This document shows positions 11,083 to 22,575 of a DNA stretch of 64,000 nucleotides, piece by piece. Every line of letters begins with the position of its first letter. Position 1 is the stretch's first letter. The notes under the pieces are model-generated. The model saw only the letters and a list, made by a program, of their open reading frames with translations, ran no database searches and was not told where the DNA came from. A program made the position numbers and the translations under genes. This DNA is from Thereva unica (lineage: Eukaryota; Arthropoda; Insecta; Diptera; Therevidae), in assembly GCA_949987705.1 (NCBI GenBank), contig OX465282.1:86726070-86790069 (forward strand), in the 5' to 3' direction.

Positions 11083-11331
11083 GAGAAACAATGACAGACA
11101 AACAAAGTGGAACATAGCAAAACTAAGAAATGAAGAAACAAAACAACAGTATGAAAGAATATTAACAGGAAAGCTAGATGAAAGGACAAGGAGTCTGGAA
11201 ATGGAAACCGATCTAAACCTGATGTAGAATTCGATAAAAAGAAAAAAAAATACAGATCCAAACAACAGTGTATAAGCACACAAAACCACGAAAGACGGAC
11301 GCTGGTTAATGATCAATGCAAGATAAACATT

Positions 11332-11623
11332 GGGCGCATCCAGTGCACTCAGCGGAAAAGCCGCTTAGCTGAACAGCACAGCGCAAAAAGTAACTCAACG
11401 GTGTCTGTCGGATGGATGGGATAGCTGAGTTAGAAAGTATTTAGCCAACTAAATTTTTTTTTCTAATTAAATAACTTCAATTCACTACCGCTGAGCTACT
11501 TAGAATAAAATTTTTACGCTGAGAAATTTGCCAGCCGCTGAGCTAAGCTGCTTAGTTCAGCTAACCATCCAATGGGCTCAGCGCTTAGCCGCTGCTCAGC
11601 TGCTCTGTGCGCTGGATGCGCCC
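11332..11623. repeat. MITE, TIR GGGCGCATCCAG, 292 bp
   Basis: Termini are GGGCGCATCCAG(T/C)GCAC in inverted orientation. A 3-bp ATT lies outside each end (11329-11331 and 11624-11626). The interior is full of CGCTGAGC/AGCTGAG-like repeats arranged as further inverted pairs. It is inserted in LINE C, whose sequence continues on both sides. A 3-bp duplication with G-rich ends is compatible with PIF/Harbinger-type elements, but the superfamily is not proven. Confidence 0.8.
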
Positions 11624-12161
11624 ATTGAAATAAAAACCAAGCAAGACAGGAGTGCCTAGCAAGAGTGACCAGAGGATATCATGCAAAATATCTAGCAGCA
11701 CGAAGAGACACGAAAAAGTTATTAAGAAAGAAGAAGCGTGACTACTTCAGAAATAAGTGCGATTAAGCAAAGCTATAGTAATAAAGACGCTTGGAGTTTC
11801 TGCATAGAAGTCAATATGATTAAGAAAGTATACAAGTATACACCCACGGTAAGAAGAGAAGATGGTACTATAACTAGAAGTATCGATGACATACTCGAGG
11901 TGTGGAAAAAATACTTTAGAGACTTCTTCAAAGAGAACATAAACCTAACACAGGGAGAAGCAGACAACCGTAGTAGTACAGATGACCCAGAATACGTACG
12001 CCAGATCCTACTAAAGAAGAAGTAGTAAATGCCATAGCGAAACTGAAAAGTCATAAGGCTCGAGGTCCAAATGGCATACCCACGGAAATCTTAAAAAATG
12101 GTGCGGAGAAGTTATGCCAAGCCTTACATAATCTCATGGTTAAACTATGGAGATACAGCAA

Positions 12162-12307
12162 GAGCCGGTTTAAACGATGCGCTTCAGCCTCACGAATTTT
12201 GTGAATGAAGTCAGAAGTGGGGATGATGAGAGGTACCACCCTAGTTCTCCCTTTAAACTCAAAGTTTGTGAGGCACATGCGCTGGAGCGCATCGTCTAAA
12301 CCGGCTC
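12162..12307. repeat. MITE, TIR GAGCCGGTTTA, 146 bp
   Basis: The left end GAGCCGGTTTAAACGATGCG is repeated at the right end in inverted orientation with one difference; similarity continues for about 38 bases. A 3-bp CAA flanks each side (12159-12161 and 12308-12310). Removing the element plus one CAA restores the LINE C frame (YSK-MPEE). A fragment of the same end family (GATGCGCTTCAGCC) occurs at about 28365. Confidence 0.85.
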
Positions 12308-12332
12308 CAAGATGCCAGAAGAATGACTTCTA

Positions 12333-12484
12333 AGGTCCGCATATACAGTGAAATTGGATATACATCGATGTACAACCAAAACTAACAATTGTGAGCTGGT
12401 CGGCCCATCAAAACTCGTTGCGCGCATGGGTTTGATGAAAATCTGGATGTATCTACATCCAATTTGACCGTGTATGGGGCCCTT
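12333..12484. repeat. MITE, TIR AAGG(T/G)CC, TA duplication, 152 bp
   Basis: Left AAGGTCCGCATATACAGTGA and the complement of the right end (AAGGGCCCCATACACGGTCA) match at most positions and extend to GAAATTGGAT or CAAATTGGAT. A TA dinucleotide flanks each end (12331-12332 and 12485-12486), as for Tc1/mariner-like insertions. Removing it reconnects the LINE C reading frame directly before GTIVPVHKK. Confidence 0.8.
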
Positions 12485-12644
12485 TAGGCACAATAGTCCC
12501 AGTCCATAAAAAATGCGACTTCATGAGCTACAAAAGCTACAGACCCAACTTTTTTTATGAATGCAGCTTACAAAGTTATTTCACATATTTATTTAATGGA
12601 CTGAATGAAACAATGTTTGGAAGATAAAGTTGGGGATTACCTTG

Positions 12645-13977
12645 AGGGCGTTGTTTGGAGCTAGCCAAGTCTATGTACTCATCAATATGACTCGAACACG
12701 GCACAAGCAGGGAGCACTGACTCCAAGACCGATCATATATGGGCTGGCGGCCATGAAGTTATGAATAGTACTGCGTGAATGTACTACTAACGATGAACTT
12801 CGGATAGCAGGCGAACTTCGGTTTGAATTAGCCTTCCAATTGTGAAACGGAGCTCTGCCATGGGTGGCCGTCCTTTCTGGCCAAGCTCCTGGTATCAATA
12901 TAGAAATACCTTAAAAAACTTGTTATGATGGAGCACTTATTAACGCTCCAAACATTTCTCACAGCTCCCAAAAGGACGACCTACAAGGCCAGTTAGATAT
13001 TTTTGGATCCATGCCTCAAGGTGTCGAATGTGGTCACAGTGAAGGAAAGTTTTCGGGATTCTTCTTCAGGGAGGGCAGTCTGAGCCCGTAAGCCCAGGGA
13101 TAGAGTATGTTGAGATCACTCCTTCATTGGGAGATCTACTTAGATCTCCTGCGGAAGTAAGGGCACCTAAGCGGAGAGGCGTCTCGAAAAAAACGACCGC
13201 TTTCAGAAGACGGGGTGGCGCAGCCCGAAAACGTTTTATGCAATATCTGGAAGTTGGCTGCGTGGCCCCCGAGGAAGAAAGGGATACCGATTTTCTTAAT
13301 AAGAAGAGGGTTAGATCCTCTGGATGTTCTCCACGCATAATAACCTGGCGAAAAGGACGAAGACTTTGGCCATGCGGTTTGTAAAGCCTTCAGAAAAGTT
13401 GGACACACCTATAATGAAGTCTAGAATGGCTCCAAACCCGACCTTCTGCCAAATAGCAGAAAATGTCAGGATGCGCGTGCTTGCGACTAACAATCCGGAG
13501 AATCTCCTGACCACGAAACAACTGGCTACCGTGCAAGGAAGTCTTCGGGAGACCATAGACGAATTGGCTATGGAGGTGACTCTGGAGGGTGACTCTCTCC
13601 ACCATCTCAGGTGACTCAGGTGTCTCTGTCCACCATCTCAACCTTACTGGCCGGGCAAGCCCTAGTGCCCAACCATGCAATACAAATAACCAAATAACCT
13701 CCAAGAAGTTAGCGAAACGTCGGGGAAGCAGCTCTGAGAAGACATGCTACCTCTATTGCTGCTACAGGTGGGGCCGTGACCCTAATCGAAATCCTTACCG
13801 TGCCCCCAGCCCATAAAGGCCTGCAAAAGGGGAGATATAATTCCGTAAGGCAATCAGTGTTCGAAAAAAGTTTTATCTGGCAACTGGAAATACAGTTTAT
13901 GTGAAGTGAAACCTTCCACCAAAGGGCGCCGAAAGACAATCTCGCTCCACTGTCAACAAGCGCTAGGGCCGGCGCTG
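12645..13977 (+). mobile_element. hAT-like non-autonomous element, left end missing
   Basis: The sequence aligns along its length with the complete element at 23213-24463: the GTTTG(G/T)AGCTAGCCAA start region, the TTAGATCCTCTG segment, and the final CCAAAGGGCGCCGAAAGACA to AGGGCCGGCGCTG. The right terminus is intact (13977), the left has been lost where it meets LINE C. A 96-codon open frame at 13324-13614 has a weak equivalent in the other copy (for example the ATNNPENLL-like stretch) and may be a relic of coding sequence. I cannot name the product. Confidence 0.65.
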
Positions 13978-14156
13978 ACTCGATCGTCAAACATGAGACA
14001 TTGGTTGGTATGGTATACTACTAATCTCAGCTTTATTTGGCCAACCATTTTTCAATTATTTAATAACACGTTGCAGTGTTGTTGATTTTTCAGCGTGCGG
14101 CAACGAGAGTATAGATATCACTGTGAATAAAGTTAATTCGAATATCTTCTTCAAGT

Positions 14157-14730
14157 GTGATGAACGCGACGATGATGTCTTCTTCACATGAGTGGTGCTT
14201 GTCGATTGCCTTGTCCAAAGTTATTGGTTTGAACATATTCAATAATGAAATCGTAAGCTTTGACTGTCAACGCCCATCGCTGGAGGCGGTTTGCTGTGTA
14301 GACTGGGTTTTCCTTTTTGTGCGAAGTGTGGCCAAATCGGTTGATTTTTGCAACAGCTAGTGTATTCACTGGATTTGGGCTGATGCCATTTCGGTTAATA
14401 ATATGGCGTAAATATTCGAGCTCGTTCACTGCAATTATGCATTTCTCGGCCTTTATAGTGAATCCAAACTGCTTGATGCGCTCGAAAAGCCGTGACAAAT
14501 TCCTGTTATGGTCTTCGATGCTCTAACTCCTGATATCATCATGTCGTTGACTTGCTGGGATACACCTGGTGCAACTTAAACACCAAATGGAAGTCGACTG
14601 TATTGGAACAGCCCGCGGTGTGTGTGAATTGTAAGAAGCTCACGGGAGTTTTCATTGGCTTCCGCTTATCGAAGAGGTCCAGACAGCTGTCCGAGATTCA
14701 TGGCTGCGGCCGTTTACCTATCCGTAACAC
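14157..14730 (-). pseudogene. Ty3/gypsy RT-RNase H remnant with internal deletion
   Basis: Read from 14730 down, the frames give NENSRELLTIHT, LFQYSRLPFGV, a stop, VAPGVSQQVNDMMISG, NRNLSRLFERIKQFGFTIKA, LEYLRHIINRNGISPNP, then a jump to TANRLQRWALTVKAYDFIIE. These are late RT motifs joined directly to the end of RNase H, so most of the connection and RNase H is deleted. The catalytic YLDD region is also missing. Style of motifs is that of K02A2.6-like (Mag-related) Ty3/gypsy elements. Confidence 0.75.
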
Positions 14731-14769
14731 AACAGGACACAGGACACAACTCCATTGCACACTTAACAA

Positions 14770-15340
14770 TAGGCTCCGACAATTGCCTTTCTTTTACATC
14801 GATATCGTTTGGTTTTGCGAGCGCCGTGAATTTGTTGGATAGTGCCATTTGAAGCTCTCGCCCGGATGGCCGGGTCCGGCCCAATTTTTCTTGGCTGATG
14901 GTGGTGCTGTTGCCAACAATTAAATTTTTTGACGTTGCGAATGAAAGCAGACTTAAGCCGTTGTCGTTAATTACTCCGTGTCCGATTTACCCATCGTTCC
15001 TTCCCACACGGTTCGATCTGCTCCTGAATGTGCTTCGAAGTCCCCCGCGAGTATTATTAATTCGGTTTGAGGTATCAATCCAGGGTCTGTTGAAGCTGAT
15101 CGTAAAATACGTCCGTGTTAGCGTCCGTGCTGGACTCGGTTGATGCATAAACGGATGATATGGATCTTGATCGTTCCACGGATGGTTATAGCCACCAAAC
15201 GCACAGATATCGGAATAGTAAAGCGTCATCGTTTCGTCGATTGTTGGCGGGACGAACGTCAATGTCCCAGATTCGGTGAGTCGTAGTTCCGATAGCGCAG
15301 CCACTGATATTTTGCATTTCAACAATTCCATTGCTCGTTT
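14770..15340 (-). pseudogene. LINE endonuclease (EEP) fragment
   Basis: From 15330 downward: LLKCKISVAALSELRLTESG (the EEP block with the catalytic Glu), a damaged middle, then DVFYDQLQQTLD, LIILAGDFEAHSGADRTVWE (the GDFN-like block with Asn replaced by Glu) and SLLSFATSKNLIVGNST, continuing as ELQMALSNKFTALAKPND. This is the apurinic-type endonuclease and following linker of an RTE-like non-LTR element. Frameshifts divide it. The replaced GDFN residue and missing segments mean it is inactive. Confidence 0.75.
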
Positions 15341-15344
15341 AGTA

Positions 15345-15575
15345 ACCCACTTCTCGACAGCGTCCTTGCTCCCTAGTGCTGGCGCATCTGCTGCCCCGGA
15401 TGCAGTAGCATTATTTCGTGAATAACTTTCGTGTATCCATGCGGTTTCTTGCCTAGTTTCTGCGGTTTTTTGCCGAGATTATGATCAACTCGGCAGGTTA
15501 TATAGACAATAGTATCCTTAGGCCCCGATGTAAAGCCAATAGCTTCAAAGAGGTGGACTCAGGATTATCTCTTTC
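15345..15575 (-). repeat. LTR-element 3' coding-end remnant plus short repeat
   Basis: AACTCGGCAGGT and GTTTCTTGCCTAGTTTCT segments are shared with the C-terminal end of the Ty3/gypsy pol at about 26465-26520, both minus strand. Adjacent bases 15505-15570 resemble the 8160 and 17084 repeats. It is too short for a firm assignment. Confidence 0.4.
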
Positions 15576-15639
15576 AGTGCCATGCATACTATCGAAACCA
15601 ATATCTATTCATCCAATGGGGCTACAGCGAAAATCTATC

Positions 15640-17040
15640 CTTGGCCTCCTCTAGGGCATTTCTTCAAGTTTGACGGTCGCCAACAAGTTCTCAACTATGT
15701 TTTTGCAGATGTCCGTTCTTGGCTGAAACTTATTGGTGATCTGGCGAGTTCCTTTGTACGCTTGTCTAATTCTCTCTTCATTGAAGTCTTTCTGTATATG
15801 TGAGACTCTTCTATTTTTTTCTTTTCCTTGAAGAGATCCATTCTTGCTCTTATTGGCTTTGCGATGTAGTATCGGTGGCTCTGTTCTTTCTTCAATTGCG
15901 GCTACAGTCCTGATCAAACCAATCAATTCTAGTCTGTCTGGAGGCCCAGCATAGTGCCTCTTCCGCTGCCCCTTTTATGCTGCTTTTGATTTGCTCCTAT
16001 TTGTCGTTGATGTTAGGCTTCTACCTTCTCAAGTTTTGAACGACAGCATGCTGGTAGACATCTCTTATATTTTCCAGTTTTAGCTTATCTATATCGTAAC
16101 CAGTTGAGTTTGCCCTCTATGCGTTTTAGCAGCTATCCGGGTTCTTAATTTCACTTTGACTAGATAGTGGTCCGGCCACAGCACGCTCCTCTCATTGTTC
16201 TTAAGTCCAGTATACTCGTGGTCCCCCTTCTCTCAATTAGGACGTGGTCAATTTGATTATTAGTTACCCCGTCTGGTGATTGCCACGTCATCTTATAGAT
16301 ATTTTCGTACGGGAACATTGTTAAACTTACTACCATTCAGTTTGAGCTTGCGAGATCGATCAATCTTCTACCATTGTCATTGATAACGTTGTGTGGGCTA
16401 TACTTCCCAAAGACTCCTAGGAACTTATCTTCTTTTCCTACTTTGGCATTCATATCTCCAAGCACCATTTTAATGTCATTTGATGGTATTAACCGAATGG
16501 TGGTTGTTAGCTCTTGGTAAAATTCCTCTCTCTCCTCATCCATTTTCTCTTCCGTGGGCGCGTGGTCATATACTAATTAGACTAATGTTATGTAGCCTTG
16601 TTTTAATGCGAAGCGTGCATATCCTATTGCTTACTGACTTGAAGTCCAGAATCAGTGATTTCATTTCCTTCTCTATGATGAATGGTAATTCGAACTCTCT
16701 TCGTCCATTCGATGATCCTCTGGAGAGTACCGTGTGGGTTTTTAGATCCATTATACTACAATGGGTCCAATTGGTTTCTTGAAGGGCTGTGACCTTTATG
16801 TTATATTTTTTTAGTGATAATAAAAGCGAGCGCAGAGCGTTCTGTTGAGCGTCCTGACGTTCCATGTTCCAGGATCGAATTCCATATTCCGCTGCCTGAG
16901 TCATTGCCGTTGAGTCCGTCTTGTCCGAGGTCTGCCTTGAGGATTCGTGACGGATGGGTTTTTACGATGGAAGATTTTCAGCCTGCCGCCCAACCCCCAA
17001 CCTGGAGGACCAGTATGGTATTTGCTTCGTTTTGAGGCGC
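15640..17040 (-). pseudogene. LINE: endonuclease and linker, broken
   Basis: From 16900 down: IRSWNMERQDA, LLLSLKKYNIKVTALQETNW (EEP block with catalytic Glu), FIIEKEMKSLILDFKSVSNR, ICTLRIKTRLHNISLI; then after a frameshift IKMVLGDMNAKVGKEDKFLG (GDxN block), GKYSPHNVINDNGRRLIDLA; then QIDHVLIERR near 16260-16200; finally KGTRQITNKFQPRTDICKN at about 15740-15680. These are the endonuclease and pre-RT linker of an RTE-like LINE, different from the family at 37 kb. The RT itself is missing. Upstream bases to about 17040 may be its 5' untranslated part. Confidence 0.8.
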
Positions 17041-17083
17041 GAAACACTCGCCCTTCACTCTCCTCAATCTGTTACTCTTTTAT

Positions 17084-17240
17084 AGACAAGAGCATCCAGG
17101 AGACACCCGATGTAAAGTCTACATCTTCGTGGAGGTTGAAGCAGGATTCGGTAGCATATCGGAAAATCTTTTATTTTCTTTTATACCTTAGATCGCAGAT
17201 GACGTTACCCAGGATTTATCCTTTTGATGTGCCGGCACCA
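17084..17240 (+). repeat. Short dispersed repeat, second copy
   Basis: TAGACAAGAGCATCCAGG, GATGTAAAGTCTACATCTTC and the GGAGGTTGAAGCAGGATTCG core match 8160-8315 at most positions. As at 8 kb it lies beside LINE sequence. Confidence 0.5.
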
Positions 17241-17299
17241 TCAAAGGTCCCTGAGACCGTTGCTACCATTATGTATCAGCAATATTGTGATTTCACTCT

Positions 17300-20200
17300 A
17301 TTCTGATCCAATAAATTTTAAAGAAATTATTGGTGAAACATCTTTTTAACTAAAATTAATTAAATTTCATTATCAATTTCATTCATCTTCATTATGTAGA
17401 TCACTGATCCAATTATATCCTCCAATAGATAATGTCTACTAGACCTGTTGTTCCATCGTACGGTTCAGCTATTTCCTACTTTAAATCCAATTTAAACGGT
17501 TGTAATGACTTAATTTCGAATTTACTATATCGTTCTTCACTCACTCACTAACATACATATCCGTTTAAAAAATCTTTATAAATTATTTTTTTACTTCATT
17601 TCCTAATCAAAAAAAAAATCCGAAACAATTTCCATTTGTGTCTCTCATATTTAATAAAAATTCTAGGAAAAAAACAAATGCACACCTACACACACATGTG
17701 GGGTATATGTCCCAAAAAAGTAAAACAAATCGAGAAGCACTATTCTTGGACACTAAAAAACGCGAGAGAGATTTCACAAATAAGTCCGCAACCCGAAAAT
17801 TACCATCTTAAGGGCCCCATCCCACCTGTTACACCCGGGTACGACCTACAGGCTAGCTTTTCTTACACAACCAACACACATAGCCATATTTGAGACAGAG
17901 TTGATGGAAAATGATTAGAACGATATCCACATTGAGCACACACAGCATGAGGATACGGTCTGATAACACTTTTATGTATGCAAATGAGGTGAATTTATAT
18001 AGCAAGTATGTATGTATACAATGTATATATATATATATTTCATGTATATATATAGTTTTTTATTGAAGGAATAAGTAGCTGCGAAATGCTGGTAATATTC
18101 AATTCATCCAATACACGAGTATGTACGAATCTTGTTGCGGGAGCTTTTTTAGCAATACTATACTGTAAAGTCCCATAGTGGGACCAATCCAGTAGTGGTC
18201 ATTGTAGTTAGTGTAAATTTGTGGAAATAACTTCAAACACTCTTACTCTATACGCGAACATCATAAGAAAAACGTTTTTTTTAAGAGTAGATTTTACACG
18301 AGTGTGTTTCCGTTGCCGACCTTGTGGGCAAAGCAAAGCGCACAGCGCAGAAGTAGTGTAATCTTGCGACAAGATATTTCAGAGTTGAGGTGGTTCCTCG
18401 CTGGTTGGGTTGTTGGTGGTGTATACGTTTTGGTCTTCGCCTTCGATCAGTCAGTAACAAAACAGCGTTTGAAGTGTTTGAAACTTTTGCGGATTAGAAA
18501 AATTGAAAAAGTTATTTTCATTGTTTGTTGTTGTTGGGACAAAAGAAAAATTCAATTAATTTGTTTTTTTTAATCTTTATAAATCAAATAAATGTAATTG
18601 TTTATATCTAGGAAAAAGTGATTAAAAAAAGATTTTTCTTGTCCGTTATATATTTACTACTTTCATGGACTTTTTCTAATGGACTTTTACAATTTAAATA
18701 TAAAAACAAACATATTAAAAAAAATAATTTTTAAAAAGTGGATACGCAATTTAAAGCACGAAAAAACAATCCAGTTAATATTGTTTCTGAAATAACTTGA
18801 AAAGAAAAAATGAAGAAGAAATACAAAAGAATGTGTAACTCCTACAAATGAGGATGGGGCGAGATACGAGAAAAATAGATAAAATACCAAAGATCTGAAT
18901 GTGTTCGTTAAGTTTTTTTTAGTAGTGTTTTGCGAGAATGCGGGGCACGGTGACATCGTCGTAATATAAGATCAGCTGATTGCGACTTTTTAAATTGTTA
19001 CTTTTTTTCGATTTATTGCTTTCAAGCAATTTGTTAATAAAAAAAATATTTCTTTTAAGAAGGAAATGGTAAATTTTTAAATATTATTAGGGCATACTTA
19101 ATTGGTTTTTTCCTGTAGGAAATTTTAGTATAAAAAATTGTAAGCTTCAAGTACAAGCTCCTCTATCTTTCAAAAAAAAATTAAATATTATCTGGAAAAT
19201 TCTCTTAATATAGTATATCTACACTGTGCATACTTATAAATTCTACCTTAAAAGCTTTTTTGTTACATCCATTTATAATACACTGTATATTTTTGCAATA
19301 CAACCATCCTGCATCTTTATTTCTGCGCAAATATCGCTCTACGATTAGTTTTTTTTACATTCTTATTTTTTTATTTGAAATACTCGAATCAAGAAAAAAA
19401 AAATTCGACGTTTTTGCACCACACTGATACTACTACTGCGAAAATAATCATGATCATATGTGCCTCCTCTATAACGACACCATCAAATTGTCAAGTATTC
19501 TAGCTCAATTCTATAAAGTAAAATCCCACTACAAATGTAGGATTAGAAAAAGGCAGACAAAAAAATTAAACGTTTTTGAGCCATTTAATTTTTCGATTTA
19601 AAAAAAAAGAATTGTTTCAACAATAGTTCAAAATTCGATCAACAATTTAAATACAATCAGGATTTGTTTTTTGAGTGAAAATCACAAAAAACTAAGCAAT
19701 AAAAAAAAAACAAAATGGAGCAACGTAACGGATTTTTTTTGTTGCTCAATATGCTTTTTTATATGTGCTAAAATAAAACACAGTTTCCTCATTAAACATA
19801 AAACTTGGAAATAAAGCCATTTGCACGCTCGGTGTTTTTTTGCTCTTCATCTTTTAAAACTGCTATGATCTATTTTTAAATTTTTTCCTACTTTTATGTA
19901 CATATCAAATATATGTATAAATATATACAAGACTGTTGTTCGATTGATAATGATTTAACATTGTATAATATGATCGTGGGCAACACAACTGCTTATTAAC
20001 TTTCTTTCTTTTTTTGTTCTGTTCAAAAAGAGGAAATAAAACGAAATAACACGTGTTTGGTCGATATACATACATATATATAACGGATACGGAAAACATT
20101 AATCGCGGAAGTTTGTATCTGTATGTAACAATATTTTTTTTAACAACAAAAACAATTTGTTTCTTTATGCTGTACTACAAAGCATTTGATTACAAAATGA

Positions 20201-20408
20201 AAATTAAATACCAAAAAAAAACAAAGTATAGATGTATTTTCATTTTTCTTTAAATCACATTCACTAATATTATTAAATTAATCGCAATTAGTGGTAACAA
20301 CAACAACAAAATCGTTTTATATGTATTACGTCTGTTTGATGTTAAATTTTATTTCAACATCAAAAATTGCGTAGTTTTTAATGCACTAAATACAAACAAC
20401 ACCATATA
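17300..20408. other. AT-rich, largely transposon-free; no gene supported
   Basis: No transposon motif or coding domain was recognised. There are ATATAT tracts near 18020-18055. A more GC-balanced patch at 18300-18500 includes an initiator-like ATCAGTCAG at about 18447 and could be a host promoter, but nothing downstream supports it. Many T/A homopolymers suggest intergenic or intronic DNA. Confidence 0.4.
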
Positions 20409-21233
20409 CCCCGGTTATGACTAGGTTGAAAAGTTGAGTCGAAGTTGAGTTGAAATTTTGATCACCGTATATGATGTCGAATTGAGCCCACTTTGGGTTG
20501 AAATAGAGTTGAATTGATATCAAAACATAACCTCTAATTTGTTTTGTGAAATTCTCATTTATAGATAGTAAAAATTCAAAACGAAATAATCTATTGATCC
20601 TGTGTCAGAAAATACATCAAACACAAAACTAAAGCCTCAATTATGCTGGATGCAACGGAATGCAATTTTGCTGGTTAAACTGACGGAATCGAACGTATAC
20701 AAATGTCACTTTTTTCATAAATGTTTTGCATCCATTTTGGACTTATGCTTAAAAATTTTATATCCCTGCAATTTTTATTATACAGAATTTCATTATCTTC
20801 CATTTCATTTATTAATTTTTCAACAAACTCTAACGATATTTTGGGCTAAATAAGAAGAGACAAAATCAGCTGTTTTTAATGCTGCTTTTGACACTTCAAT
20901 CCGTTGGTTCCTTCAAGTTTCAAAGTTTTGAAACTTTAATCCGGTCCGTTCGGTTGCGTTGCGTCCAGTATAACACCTTCAATACAATTCCCCTGCAATG
21001 AAAATCATTTTGACATTTCGATCCGGTCCATTGCTTTGCGTTGCGTCCAGTATAATTGAAGCTTAACGCCGAAAACGGACTGAACTGATGGTAAATAAAC
21101 AAAGCAAATGTCACTTCAACCCAATTTCAACTAAACCCGCGTATATGAGGCGAAATATCAACTCGATCTAGGTAGGAGAGTTGAATTGGGTTGAGTGTAC
21201 CCAGTTTCAACTTGCCATCCGTTTATGATGGGG
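20409..21233. repeat. TIR element, CCCC ends, TA duplication, 825 bp
   Basis: The left end CCCCGGTTATGACTAGGTTG and the complement of the right end (CCCCATCATAAACGGATGGC) are similar, each followed by AAGTTGA-rich sequence. A TA lies outside each end (20407-20408 and 21234-21235). Many GTTGA/TCAAC repeats fill both arms. A second inverted-repeat element lies inside (20634-21064). There is no transposase. Confidence 0.65.
20634..21064. repeat. Nested MITE, TIR GC(C/T)TCAATTAT(G/A)CTGGA
   Basis: Ends pair as GCCTCAATTATGCTGGATGC and the complement of the bases at about 21035-21062, followed by AACG. A 35-base unit (ATCCGGTCC...GCGTTGCGTCCAGTATAA) occurs twice near the right side (20938-20972 and 21021-21055), so the right arm is duplicated. 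It lies inside the element at 20409-21233. Confidence 0.65.
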
Positions 21234-21235
21234 TA

Positions 21236-21836
21236 ATAAAGGATGTTCTGCCATCACCTGCTTAGTTAGATGAATTATCAAACAGGGTCAAGTTAAAATT
21301 GTATTATTTTACAATTCCTCCTTTTTTCTCAATAAAGAATTTTTAAATAAAGGAAGTATTTTTATAATTAATAACTGTGCCTATTTTAATTTTTCTACGT
21401 TTTTAAACTAATTCAAATATAATCTTTATCTGAGCATTTTTAAAGATCACTTTCACCAATAATTGCGTTTAACTAGTTAATATTACAAAGCTTACTTTTA
21501 TTATTTATAATTATCGATATTTTTAATTTTATCATTCCGAATAAATTTCTGAAACATATTACAATAAATCTACTATGCAGTTCATTTCTTCAATTTATTA
21601 TTTCAATAAAATATGAGTTCCGTATAACTTAAGCTTAAGAATTGCGCACTAATATTTGCAGAACGCGGAATTATGTCAGCGATGTGCGTAGTGGGAATAC
21701 CTTAATATCAATTTAGTTTTTTTTATATCAAAGGACTTGAAGCCGATTTATATGAATTATGTGTTTTTTTTTGAGGATTTACTTTGATACTATTCCTAGT
21801 AGAAGGTACTGAAACGTTACTGAGTATTCTAAAGTA
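21236..21836. other. AT-rich sequence, no gene seen
   Basis: Nothing recognisable apart from homopolymers. Confidence 0.4.
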
Positions 21837-22314
21837 AAGGCCAGTTTACATTCCAGACTCAAAGTGGGAGAGCAAAGTGGCCCTGTACAAAATACAAGCG
21901 TAAAGTTTCGTCGCAAGCTCGAAACTTTTTACAATTGTCAAACGGAAATTTTTTAACACGGATCCAGAGGAAACAATTTAATGAGCTGCAAATCCTTTTA
22001 TATAGTTATATTGAATTAATGTGTAATAAAAAAAGATCATTTTATTAGTTTCAAACAGTTCCACAATGGTAAATATGCAACAAAAAACAAGAAAAGACGA
22101 TAGCGGCATTTAATGGTCGTTAGTATATTGAAATTTAACGAAATTAAAAGCTTTTTTGGGTCTACGTATTCGTTAAGTAGAGCAGAGCTCTACTTTGGGG
22201 GTGCCGTTTGTCGTTGCCACTTTGGTGAAACAGAGACATACCATACTATCTTCTATGCTTTAAAGGAGCTCAGATTTGCGCTTCCACTTTGAGTCTGGGA
22301 TCTAAACTAGCCTT
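21837..22314. repeat. MITE, TIR AAGGC(C/T)AGTTTA, 478 bp
   Basis: Left AAGGCCAGTTTACATTCCAG then ACTCAAAGTGG is repeated inverted at the right end with three changes. The first 31 bases pair. There is no ORF inside. No clear duplication flanks it. Confidence 0.75.
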
Positions 22315-22575
22315 AAAACCCCAAAAATGCAAATTTGATGATTTTGAGCTTATTTCAATTTTGTATTCAGTATTTTATTCTTAATCATTCTTATAACTTC
22401 AGCGTTGCCAATTTAGTGGTTTACCACTAGAGCAGGTAGTTTAGAATTGCCTTTGGTGGGAAAAAATCGTATCTAGTGGCTAGTGGTGGTCAGAGGAAAG
22501 TATACAAGTATACAAATTTAGTGTTGGCCATAAACTAAACGATAATAATACAACAATTTCTACTGACCTAATGAT

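Larger units (their letters stand above)
11083..12640 (+). pseudogene. LINE C: linker and RT, carrying three MITEs
   Basis: In order: TKWNIAKLRNEETKQQYE (about 11102-11155), CLARVTRGYHAKYLAARRDT and LLRKKKRDYFRNK (about 11655-11755), a pre-RT segment ending EVWKKYFRDFFKEN (about 11890-11935), then EEVVNAIAKLKSHKARGPNG and TEILKNGAEKLCQALHNLM (about 12018-12145), GTIVPVHKKCDF (about 12487-12520) and an AYKVISHIY block (about 12562). These are consecutive RT motifs of an RTE-like LINE. MITEs at 11332-11623, 12162-12307 and 12333-12484 lie inside it. When the last two are ignored the frame reads through, apart from a point stop in place of the Trp of EEW. It ends at about 12640 against a hAT-like element. 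Confidence 0.75.

Noticed and set aside
13324..13614. 96-codon open frame in the hAT-like element as a transposase
   Set aside because: No DDE, BED or dimerisation motif; equivalent frame in the complete element is broken and different.
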